Source: a virus
IMG/VR virus record: IMGVR_UViG_3300043464_000171
Location: 1 to 34,623 of that record
Reading direction: 5' to 3' (one strand)
Length of the DNA stretch: 34,623 bases
Position 1 is the stretch's first letter; every line of letters starts with the position of its first letter. Below the pieces are notes generated by a model. It was given only the letters and a program-made list of their open reading frames with translations, was not told where the DNA came from and did not search any database. Both the position numbers and the translations under genes were made by a program. Below are positions 1 to 8,144 of the stretch, piece by piece.

Positions 1-376
1 TATTTAATTCATTAAACCAAGAGTTGTCGGTTGTGCCAGCAACAGTTGTAAATCCATCGCTGTTAAATGCAGAGATATATCCGCTTACTGGATTTGTAGT
101 TTCTGCATCCGTAGTATTTGACTGCAGTCTTTTACCAGTTCCTCTGTTTGCATCATATAGTTGATGTGAGTATGCTTGGTTTCGAGCTTTTGTCCAAACG
201 AAATCAGGCTGAAATCCAAGTCCAGTAAATGTTCTGCCACTAGATGTAGATGTGCCAGTCCAAGTCAGAATATCAAAATACTTATTCGCTGTTGTCGATG
301 CAGTAGCACCAATCGTAGGAGTCGGTAAGTTAAATGTGTTGAGTGCTTTGAATCCTGTTGGTGGGGTGTAGGCGAA
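1..376. repeat. near-identical direct repeat, copy 1 (copy 2 at 33954-34329)
   Basis: Base 1 aligns to 33954 without gaps over about 376 bases. The first 121 bases are identical, 1-287 differ at about five places, and differences cluster at 288-376. Identity rises toward the left edge, so the repeat very likely continues beyond the window. It encodes the shared adhesin module. Confidence 0.95.
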
Positions 377-1615
377 TGGGCGCTGGCCAAAATTTACATC
401 TCCACTTGCTTGATAAGATGCAAAAGCAATATCAATATTGTCTGTTGCAGAAATAGAAGTTGTGGCTACAAGAGAGTTATTTCGATATGTTTTTACTTCA
501 TTATTAACTCGGTCAATAGTTAATGCTAAAACTTCACCACTTGTAGTAGTAGTATAAATATTTGCTATATCTGCTATGTTTGCAGTCAAAGACATACTGG
601 GGGTGCATAGCCCCAAATAACTAACATTATTAGAAGTCCAGTTTTGTGTCGATGTAAACTCAACATAATATTTACCGCCTATTGGCGGCTGAACAGTTGC
701 TCTTGAATTAACCCATGATGCACTTGCTTGAGCAATTCTTAAATTTGCATTAGTAATTGACAAACCACCATTTTTTAATGGGTTTACAACAGCATAATTC
801 GCCGCACTCTCACTTGTCAGAGTCGGCACATCTGTCATGCTGTCATAGGTCGATCCGCTAGTAACAGATATGTTATTCGGAGTCCAGTTGTTGCCGTTGC
901 CTGAGTAGTCCTTGCCAATAGTGGCCGCTGTGTTGTTGCTGTTGTCAGAGAAGTTTAGGTAGAAACCGTTAGTGCCATAGGCGCCAGAATACTTCTTAGG
1001 TTTCCATACTCCAGTCTGAGCATCAGTCTCACCGAATGAGGATGGGGTCAGGGCTTGACCATCAATGAAGTTTACTTCTGCTAGGTAGCCGTCAAAATAG
1101 TTTGATGTCAATCTGCTGATATAATTGACAGAACCATTTGCATTCAAAATAGATGATGCGTTTTGAGAAATAGGGCCAAAATGATAAGTTACTGTAGCCC
1201 TAACACCGTTTACCCAAATCTGCGTTCTATCTGTTGATGTAGCGTTTGCGCTATCCCAGACCAAAACAATGTGATACCAAGCAGAAGGGTCACGATAAAT
1301 TGCATTTGTGGTTGCTCTTACTTGATATCCGCCTGAATATTGGTCAAATGTTAAATAATCCACAGAGCCAGCAGAGCCGTTCACAAATCCAAAATTTACA
1401 AATGTTGTATATGAATCTGGAGTTGCGCTAAAAATATAGTTTGTTGCTCCGCCAATGTTTCCTCTTTTTACCCAACCAGACCAAGTAAATTTTTTAGTAT
1501 CTGTAGGGGTTGTAAATGTCCTGTTTAAATAAGCAGAAGCACTAGACCGAAAGCGCAAGGATCGGCTGATCGTATAAGCATCATCCCCAGTCAGCAGTAG
1601 ATTATGACTAAGCAT
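1..1615 (-). CDS. LamG-domain tail adhesin, 3' end cut by left edge
   Basis: This is an open minus-strand frame from an ATG at 1615 to the window edge (538 codons, no stop), so the C-terminus is missing. The ATG follows the stop of the upstream tail fibre gene directly (TAA then ATG). Residues about 20-200 look like a LamG/concanavalin-like fold, with the typical segments FTWSGWVKRG, WYHIVLVWD, QIWVNGV and FDGYLAEVNFIDGQ. A SPRY-like beta region follows, and from about residue 410 there is a module with GFQPDFVWTKARN and HQLYDANRGTGKRLQSN that recurs in phage surface proteins (I recall it as DUF7483). The last ~125 codons are nearly identical to part of the gene at 33226-34623. It is likely a glycan-binding appendage protein on the virion tail. 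The module assignments are from recognised patterns; the receptor role is inferred. Confidence 0.85.
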   Translation of the reverse strand, partial: MLSHNLLLTGDDAYTISRSLRFRSSASAYLNRTFTTPTDTKKFTWSGWVKRGNIGGATNYIFSATPDSYTTFVNFGFVNGSAGSVDYLTFDQYSGGYQVRATTNAIYRDPSAWYHIVLVWDSANATSTDRTQIWVNGVRATVTYHFGPISQNASSILNANGSVNYISRLTSNYFDGYLAEVNFIDGQALTPSSFGETDAQTGVWKPKKYSGAYGTNGFYLNFSDNSNNTAATIGKDYSGNGNNWTPNNISVTSGSTYDSMTDVPTLTSESAANYAVVNPLKNGGLSITNANLRIAQASASWVNSRATVQPPIGGKYYVEFTSTQNWTSNNVSYLGLCTPSMSLTANIADIANIYTTTTSGEVLALTIDRVNNEVKTYRNNSLVATTSISATDNIDIAFASYQASGDVNFGQRPFAYTPPTGFKALNTFNLPTPTIGATASTTANKYFDILTWTGTSTSSGRTFTGLGFQPDFVWTKARNQAYSHQLYDANRGTGKRLQSNTTDAETTNPVSGYISAFNSDGFTTVAGTTDNSWFNELN

Positions 1616-3262
1616 TTATTTCACATCCGCAATTAAACGAGCTGTGATGCGGCTGGCTGATTCTACATAGTAGGCTAATACATCAACCGCATTAGCAGTA
1701 GTTGTCAGAGTTGGAGCTGTACCACCAGGAAACTTAAAGTTTGATCCATAGGATAAAGTGCGGCTACCAGTACCATCTTGAGTAATTACAATCACACCTG
1801 ACTGACCAGCGGTGAGATTGGTTGGGTTAGCCAGGGTGCGATTGCCACCCAAAGTTACAGAGAAGTTGTTTGCGTTATTCATGTTTGGCGTGATAGTCGC
1901 GCCATCAGTCAAGGCTGTAATCGTGCCACGCTGCGCTACAGAAAAAGACTGGTTTGTGTCGGTGCGTGCAACTAAGTTACCAACAGTTAGCGTTGGATCT
2001 CCACTGACACCATCACCATTGGTAACTGTGATGACATTTGTTGTGCCAATAATAGTCCTTGCCGCAGCAGTCGAGCTGCTTGTCCTTGCAACAAAACCAT
2101 TAGTGCTTAATCCAGAAATGGCTTGCAACTCTGCGTCATAGGCTTGGACATTCGTGCCAATTGCAACACCAAGATTGGTGCGAGCTGTAGATGTGTTGGT
2201 TAAGTCAGATAAATTGTTTGCTTTAGCTAAGTAATCTGTACCAGAAACATAGGCAGCTACCCATACAGATCCTGTGTACACCTTCATTGCACCAGATACA
2301 GAATTAAAGTACAAGGATCCAGCTACTAGAGCATTGCCATCATTATCCAATGTTGGATCGCTAGTCTTGCTACCAAGATACCTATCATCAAAATTATCGT
2401 ATGCTGTTAGCGTTGCATCACGAGCTGCCTCTGCTGCGGTCTGGGCATTGCCAGCAGAAACCGCAGATGCCGCCGCATTAGTAGCGCTTGTGCTTGCGGA
2501 GCTTGCGCTATTAGATGCATTAGTCGCGCTTGTGGCTGCGTTGCTTGCAGAAGTGCTGGCAGAACTAGCAGAACTGGACGCGTTGCTTGCGCTAGTCGAT
2601 GCTGAACTAGCCGAATTGCTTGCGTTAGTTGCTTGGGTTGATGCAGTCGATGCAGACGATGATGCTGACGATGCGCTTGATGATGCAGCACTAGCAGACG
2701 AACTTGCAGAGCTTGCGCTTGATGCGGCAGCAGATGCAGACGCGGCAGCATTAGTAGCATATGTTTGAGCATTAGAAATATCGCCAGCAGCAAACGATGC
2801 AATTGGATCTCCAGTTGTCGCATCAAATGACAACACTTTTCCAGCGCGAGATGCTTTGGCTGGTAATGTCATGTTAATGTCAGTTGGGTCAACTACTGGA
2901 GCTTTAAGACCGCGCTCTGCTGTTTCTGCTACTTGCTGAATAAAGATTGTTTGAGCATCCAATTCATCATTTAATGTATTGGCAAAGAAGTCTCCACCAG
3001 TGGTAAAGTCAGTAATGCGCTGTATAGTTTTTGCGCCAACGATTGTAATGTTTCCAGTGCCAGCAGTTACAAGGGTGACAGATCCTGTACCATTAGCATT
3101 AATAGTTACAGAATAATCTGTTGTCAGGGTAAGCAGTGTGCTGCCTCGATATACAGCAATATCGCTTGAAGTTAATATTTCAAAGGTGAAAGCATACGGC
3201 CCGACACCAGTGTTGGTGTAGACAACTCTTCGTGGTACATTAGATATTGCGTAATCGGCCAT
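1616..3262 (-). CDS. T7-type tail fibre protein with Ser/Ala-rich shaft
   Basis: This 548-residue protein begins with the T7 tail-fibre attachment domain (about residues 1-140): the PYAFTFEILTSSDIAVYRG region, beta strands, then DFFANTLNDELDAQTIFIQQ, which resembles the gp17 N-terminus that binds the tail tube. Residues about 168-284 are a low-complexity run of Ser, Ala, Asn and Thr (NASNSASSAST-like units), probably an extended trimeric coiled-coil shaft. The C-terminal ~120 residues (LTDGATITPNMNNANNF, LGGNRTLANPTNL) form a beta-rich tip seen in many phage fibres. The ATG at 3262 has an AAAGGAG site upstream. It sits after the ejection proteins and just before the LamG adhesin, as expected for the tail tip module. 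Confidence 0.9.
   Translation of the reverse strand: MADYAISNVPRRVVYTNTGVGPYAFTFEILTSSDIAVYRGSTLLTLTTDYSVTINANGTGSVTLVTAGTGNITIVGAKTIQRITDFTTGGDFFANTLNDELDAQTIFIQQVAETAERGLKAPVVDPTDINMTLPAKASRAGKVLSFDATTGDPIASFAAGDISNAQTYATNAAASASAAASSASSASSSASAASSSASSASSSASTASTQATNASNSASSASTSASNASSSASSASTSASNAATSATNASNSASSASTSATNAAASAVSAGNAQTAAEAARDATLTAYDNFDDRYLGSKTSDPTLDNDGNALVAGSLYFNSVSGAMKVYTGSVWVAAYVSGTDYLAKANNLSDLTNTSTARTNLGVAIGTNVQAYDAELQAISGLSTNGFVARTSSSTAAARTIIGTTNVITVTNGDGVSGDPTLTVGNLVARTDTNQSFSVAQRGTITALTDGATITPNMNNANNFSVTLGGNRTLANPTNLTAGQSGVIVITQDGTGSRTLSYGSNFKFPGGTAPTLTTTANAVDVLAYYVESASRITARLIADVK
2410..2760 (-). repeat. Ser/Ala-coding degenerate repeat in the fibre gene
   Basis: About 117 codons use mainly Ala, Ser, Asn and Thr in units such as NASNSASSASTSA. 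At DNA level GCTTGCGC, GATGCA and TAGTCG motifs recur without exact register. The number of units may vary between relatives. It forms the shaft of the tail fibre. Confidence 0.8.
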
Positions 3263-3294
3263 GATTCATAAGCTCCTTTTGGGTATTGTATTAT

Positions 3295-6200
3295 TTATTC
3301 CACAATTTCTCTAGGTTTCTTGAGGTAATTGCTCTTTGCCAGCTCTTCATTCAAGATGATCTGATTTGATACTTCTGGGTATTTCATCCTAAAAGCATCA
3401 GATTTGTAAGCGGCGGTTTTAAAGTCAGACATGGTTCTGCTTAAATCTGACAACACCCCAGCATAAGCCATGCGTTGCATTTGGGCTGCGTTGTCAATAT
3501 CGGTTAAAACAGATGCCACTTCCAGCTTAAATGTTTTGCCATTGATCGTGACCTTATTCATGATGTCCAATAGATCCGAATACTCAGCATCGTTTAGCTT
3601 AATGTTGTTAACAACTCGGTCTGGTTTATTTAAAGCATTTTTACCAGTTGCCTTTGAAATATCAAGCAAAGTCTTTTCTATGTTGTCAAGATCGTCCTCT
3701 TTGCGGTAGAAAGGTGCCACCCAATACAATGGCCCAATTTCCCCAACTTGAACCTCTTCACCCCATATGTTTCGCGTTGGGGCTTGTGACTCGCTAAGGA
3801 TTGGTGTTTTTGACAACCAGTTTCTGAACATAAAGTCAAACTCTCTGTGGCCATGTGGCAGCCCTGGGTCTGGGGTTACATTCCTCTTGGTGGGATCAAG
3901 GGTTGTTTCAATTTGACGAATCAAAGAACCAGCTGGCGTTGGGATTGGGATCACACCGCCTGGGAAGTTCTGGGATATACCACCAAAAAATTTATTAGCA
4001 GACGCTGACGCTCTTTCGCCAGTTGGGTCTCGTTTAATTTCTTCAATAAGGCTGACAAAGTTAGACATGCCAGACATAAATGGTAGTTCGCTAATGTACT
4101 TAAATGGCAACAGTGCAGAATAAAGCAGCAGATCTGTCCACTCGCTGTCCTCTTCTTTTCCATAGACAGAGCCAATCTCAGCAAGGGTTGCGGCCATTGC
4201 AATCAAACCACCAAATGGCTCTAGTCCAGCATAACTGATTCGCTTGTCACCAACCTTTATAGAGAAAGGCTGCCAGCCAGTTGTTTCTCTTAAAAACTCT
4301 CTGCGCTTTGGATCGGTTGGGCCAGCACCGCTAATCGTGCCATCAAGCGCCATGTTGTACATCAAGCCCATAAACGATGAGCCCATTGCTATTTTACCCA
4401 TGGCCATCTGACGGCGCGCACCGCCAGCTGCCAGTTCATCCCTGACATCTTTCATTAATGGGGCAAATGGAGTTCTCTTAAATAACTCGACTTCCATATT
4501 AACGATGGTTTTAACGAATGGAATTAAAACAGTTCCAACAGGCAAAACATCGTTTAATTTATTTCTGGCCTCTAGCGCAAAGTTACCAAAGCTGCCCATG
4601 TCAGATTGCAATGTGGCGTTTTTAACAGCGTCATCAACCTTTTTCAAAATTGCCTGGTCTGGGTTAATGATTTGCATAACCATGCCATCGATGGCAGTTT
4701 TCTCATCCACCCCATTCTCAATGGCCATAAGCGCCTGGCGAGCTGCCAGTCGGCGGGTTTCCATTTGAGCGACAACAGCCTTGCTTACCTCGTCACCAGC
4801 CATCATTGCCCTAAACGGTAGGCGTATAGCCTTTCCAATGTAGTCAACCGCCTGGGCTACAGGGCTTTCTGGGTTTTGAAACAGGCGAGACGATAACGCT
4901 GGTGTAGGCGTTTTATCAATGTCTTTGCCAGCATATACTGGGGCATCCTCAACAAACGCCTTTAAACCCGATTTTAAGCCGTTTGGGAGGGCATAAAAGA
5001 AGTTGGCCATCTCTATGACGGCCTCGCTTATATACAGCTTGTCAGACGATTGTGAGCCAAACATTTTTGTTACTGGGATGTCTATCGCTTTGCCAATGGT
5101 TGCCCCAAATGTTGTGTCCAAAGATCTGCCAATGGACATAATCATATTGGCGTATAGGTTTCGCTCAATAGTGGCTGGGCTATACATAATCGATGAGACA
5201 TACATCTCTTTCCAGATGTCTTTAAGGTTTTCTGTGGTGCTGCCAGCCATCTGCACAAAGCGGCCTTTTTCTTCAATGCTAAGTTTTTCATACGCCATGG
5301 CCAGCTGCTTTAGTGTTGCTCTGCCGCCACTTTCGTTTAATAGGGTTGTTATTGCTGTTGGATCGCTAACCCCAACCGTACCATCAACTGGCAGCCTAAA
5401 CGAGCGCAGCGCCCTGGCCGCCTCGGTTTGAGCTGCTTTTAACTTCATCTGAATTGCTGAGTGGGTGGACAGATGGTTTCTGAACTCAAGCAATAAAGCG
5501 TCATCCTCTTTGTTTGGCCCAAGGTTTTTAATTTGGTTTGCCAAATCGTCTAAACGCTTTGATGACTTAACCAGCAAATGACGCGCTGCAACAAGCTGTT
5601 CTGCATTAAATGTTTGACCTACATTTGCCTGTAGTATTTCTGGCAGAATATTAATTCTTGTGGCCAGATCATTGACAACATCGTCTGACAGAACGCCGCG
5701 TTTTGCAACATCAATTTCAGATGCGTACATTCTGCTAACTTGATCGATTGCCCGATCAATGTCAGTAGAATCTTGAATATAGTTAAAGTTAAAATCAATG
5801 CCAACGGCTGGCACTTCTTTGCCATTAATAAAAGTATCTACTTCGTCCATTGTTGCCGTTTTAATAACCAGGCTATTGTCTGGCATAACGGTGGCTGGAG
5901 CGCCTAAATCGCCATCTGCTTTAACGGTAATTGGCGCTTCTGTAACTGGGGCTGGCTCAACAGGAGCTGGCTCAAGTATCTCTTTTTTTTGATCTCTTTT
6001 TTTGGTCTGCTGAAATACACCAGGTTGTTTAATTGTTTCTGTTTTTGTGGCAGACTTGACAACCTCTTCCCTAGCTTTTTCTGCTACCTTTGTGTCAACT
6101 TCTTTTGCAAGCTCTTCTGTTTTCTTAAATGTTTTTTTAATAATCTGGCCAGCGGTGCCAAGCAAACTAGCAACTTGTACTGGTTCTGGCAATGGCTCCT

Positions 6201-6300
6201 GATCGGCGGCCGTATTAAAGACATTTGTAATATCAACATTGGGCTGCTCAACATCTGGCAGAATACTATTTAATCGTTGGCTAATTGGTTCGATCGCCAT
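3295..6300 (-). CDS. large internal virion/ejection protein (gp16-position)
   Basis: At 1001 residues this is the largest gene of the window. It sits where T7-like phages encode the large ejected protein gp16. The N-terminus (about 1-150) is Pro/Glu/Lys-rich and probably disordered. Helical regions follow, including a stretch near residues 215-300 (ILPEILQANVGQTFNAEQ, ARHLLVKSSKRLDDL) of the kind found in phage polyvalent and ejection proteins. Hydrophobic stretches in the middle (around SSFMGLMYNMALDG and EPFGGLIAMAATL) could insert in the host envelope. I see no lytic transglycosylase motif, unlike T7 gp16. Start ATG 6300 overlaps the upstream stop as TAATG. The virion role comes from position and size. 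Confidence 0.8.
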   Translation of the reverse strand: MAIEPISQRLNSILPDVEQPNVDITNVFNTAADQEPLPEPVQVASLLGTAGQIIKKTFKKTEELAKEVDTKVAEKAREEVVKSATKTETIKQPGVFQQTKKRDQKKEILEPAPVEPAPVTEAPITVKADGDLGAPATVMPDNSLVIKTATMDEVDTFINGKEVPAVGIDFNFNYIQDSTDIDRAIDQVSRMYASEIDVAKRGVLSDDVVNDLATRINILPEILQANVGQTFNAEQLVAARHLLVKSSKRLDDLANQIKNLGPNKEDDALLLEFRNHLSTHSAIQMKLKAAQTEAARALRSFRLPVDGTVGVSDPTAITTLLNESGGRATLKQLAMAYEKLSIEEKGRFVQMAGSTTENLKDIWKEMYVSSIMYSPATIERNLYANMIMSIGRSLDTTFGATIGKAIDIPVTKMFGSQSSDKLYISEAVIEMANFFYALPNGLKSGLKAFVEDAPVYAGKDIDKTPTPALSSRLFQNPESPVAQAVDYIGKAIRLPFRAMMAGDEVSKAVVAQMETRRLAARQALMAIENGVDEKTAIDGMVMQIINPDQAILKKVDDAVKNATLQSDMGSFGNFALEARNKLNDVLPVGTVLIPFVKTIVNMEVELFKRTPFAPLMKDVRDELAAGGARRQMAMGKIAMGSSFMGLMYNMALDGTISGAGPTDPKRREFLRETTGWQPFSIKVGDKRISYAGLEPFGGLIAMAATLAEIGSVYGKEEDSEWTDLLLYSALLPFKYISELPFMSGMSNFVSLIEEIKRDPTGERASASANKFFGGISQNFPGGVIPIPTPAGSLIRQIETTLDPTKRNVTPDPGLPHGHREFDFMFRNWLSKTPILSESQAPTRNIWGEEVQVGEIGPLYWVAPFYRKEDDLDNIEKTLLDISKATGKNALNKPDRVVNNIKLNDAEYSDLLDIMNKVTINGKTFKLEVASVLTDIDNAAQMQRMAYAGVLSDLSRTMSDFKTAAYKSDAFRMKYPEVSNQIILNEELAKSNYLKKPREIVE

Positions 6301-8141
6301 TATTCTGCTCCCTCAGTTGGCTGTTTGTTTAAGGCCTTTTCTGCCGATGCTTGTTGTCGGCTAAGTCTTAGTTTGTCTAAGCGCTTGGCATTTGATTCGA
6401 GGAGTTTGCTTTGAGAACTTCCAAGAGCCTTGCTTGCTTCGCTGCTAGATCTGGGTTTTTGGACTCCTGGCCCAGCATTATCTGTTGCAGTAGCTGTACG
6501 GAGTCTATCGAGCTGGTCTTTGTATCCAGCTTGTTCGAGGATTGGGGCATATCTTTCATCATAAAATAGTGTCCTAAAGTCAGGGGTTGATGCTATCAAA
6601 TCATCGGTAATTGCATTCTCTTTAATTAATTGTAACGCAGACCTGGTTTCATTAGCATCGCTGGCCTTTTCGTATAATGTCTTAGCCCACGACCAAATGG
6701 TTTCTTGAACCTCTGCTGGAGTCCAGGTTTCGCCAGTTAACTTTGTCAGGTATGCAGCGGTATCCCTTACCCTGGCGTTCATTGCCAAATAGCCTGGCCC
6801 TTTGCCAGCGTCTGTCTTGGTTAAGCTGCCGCTAAATATTGTTTGATCTACTAAAGAGAATGATGCCATCCATGCATCATTGGTAACTTGCTCAACATTA
6901 CCCTGTAGGTTTTTCATAAATGAATCAACTTTAGGGCCAGACAATACTAGGGTTGATGGATCCTCGGAAGTAAGCGCTCTAACAGAGTTATTTTTCCATG
7001 CGTCAAGTACAGACTCTTCGCCTTTGCTGCCCTGAACACTTTGACCCATGACCGCAATAATTGACTCTCTATCTTGTGGCCGTCCAGCAGCTGTCCAGTT
7101 TTTCCATATTTGCAATGCGTTATATAGGTTTGACTCAACGCTTGTTTGTGGACTGGTGGCAGAAAGCAATGCTGCAAACCTTGGCGCGTCTTGTCCAAAC
7201 ACCTCAATGATCGCTTTTGCAGATCCTTCGTACCAACCCTTCTTGGCAATGCCGCCAACTGCCGCAGCTGCAAATTCTTTTGTAGTTGGTAGTGTTGTCA
7301 GTATGTCTACCATTTTGATAGCTGTATCTGTGCGTAACTTTCCTTGCTCTTCGGGAGTCAGGTTTTTAATTGCTTTTTGCAGTACGGCTGCTTTATCGCC
7401 AGGTATTTTTAATTCTTTATCTCCAACTTTTACTGGCATTAATAAAGCATCTCCAAGATCACCAACTGGTTGAATGCTTAAACCAATTGGCATACCCTTG
7501 GTGGCCTGTACGGCTCCCTTAATTACTTTTGGTGCGTCCAATAATCCTGGGGCTGGTAAAAACTGGCCAATGCTTTGAGCAACATCAGCTGTTTTTTGAC
7601 GCTCTTGTGCATTTGGTGCGCCAGCTGGAACAACTGGTGGCATGGCCTTGCTTTGCAAAACTTCTTCAGATGTTGGGAATACGCGCTTGCCTAAAACGGC
7701 GTCAGCGCCCTCTTGGTTAATCATGTCAACTATTGAGCGTATATCTCCAGGCAAACCAATTGCGGCCCCTGTCGCGCCCCTTAAAGCGCCAGCAAGCATA
7801 TCCAATAAAGCAACTGCTGGCCTATCTAATCCACCAGCCTTAGCAGATTGCTCTTTAGTAATTCCAGCTCTACCAACCCTGATTCCAGTTTGTGGCACAT
7901 CGGATGTTACTGGCCCAGAGGCAAGCAATGTTGGCTCTGTTATTTCTTCTGTTTGGCCAATTGGCATTAAAGATCCATTGCTTGTTTTTGCGTATGCGCC
8001 AAGCACACCATTGTCATCTTCTGTTACAACAAAGTTGTCATCGCCAGCTTGCGCTCTTTCAACCATTCCTTGTTTAATGGCTGGATCGCTTAATAAATCA
8101 TCATGCAAATAAATATCGTCAACGGTATTGTATTTAAACAT
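6300..8141 (-). CDS. ejection-block protein with a polyvalent-protein-like, glycosylase-like domain
   Basis: This protein has 613 residues. The N-terminal ~200 are polar with a Gly/Ala-rich hydrophobic patch (LLDMLAGALRGATGAAIGLPGDI). Residues about 300-490 contain WYEGSAKAIIEVFGQDAPRFA, LLSATSPQTSVESNLYNAL, a GPKVDSFMKNLQG segment and VTNDAWMASF. I recognise this pattern from helical domains of phage polyvalent proteins that resemble DNA-glycosylase HhH folds (I recall DUF7178). The C-terminus is Ser/Lys-rich. It lies between two probable ejection proteins and is coupled to the next gene by TAATG, so it is probably packaged and injected. A catalytic activity on DNA is possible but not shown here. 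Confidence 0.75.
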   Translation of the reverse strand: MFKYNTVDDIYLHDDLLSDPAIKQGMVERAQAGDDNFVVTEDDNGVLGAYAKTSNGSLMPIGQTEEITEPTLLASGPVTSDVPQTGIRVGRAGITKEQSAKAGGLDRPAVALLDMLAGALRGATGAAIGLPGDIRSIVDMINQEGADAVLGKRVFPTSEEVLQSKAMPPVVPAGAPNAQERQKTADVAQSIGQFLPAPGLLDAPKVIKGAVQATKGMPIGLSIQPVGDLGDALLMPVKVGDKELKIPGDKAAVLQKAIKNLTPEEQGKLRTDTAIKMVDILTTLPTTKEFAAAAVGGIAKKGWYEGSAKAIIEVFGQDAPRFAALLSATSPQTSVESNLYNALQIWKNWTAAGRPQDRESIIAVMGQSVQGSKGEESVLDAWKNNSVRALTSEDPSTLVLSGPKVDSFMKNLQGNVEQVTNDAWMASFSLVDQTIFSGSLTKTDAGKGPGYLAMNARVRDTAAYLTKLTGETWTPAEVQETIWSWAKTLYEKASDANETRSALQLIKENAITDDLIASTPDFRTLFYDERYAPILEQAGYKDQLDRLRTATATDNAGPGVQKPRSSSEASKALGSSQSKLLESNAKRLDKLRLSRQQASAEKALNKQPTEGAE

Positions 8142-8144
8142 TTA

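Noticed and set aside
1812-2768. Long plus-strand open frames opposite the tail fibre gene
   Set aside because: They are mirror images of the Ser/Ala-rich coding sequence (Ala/Leu/Asp repeats), lack ribosome sites, and lie inside a well-supported minus-strand gene.
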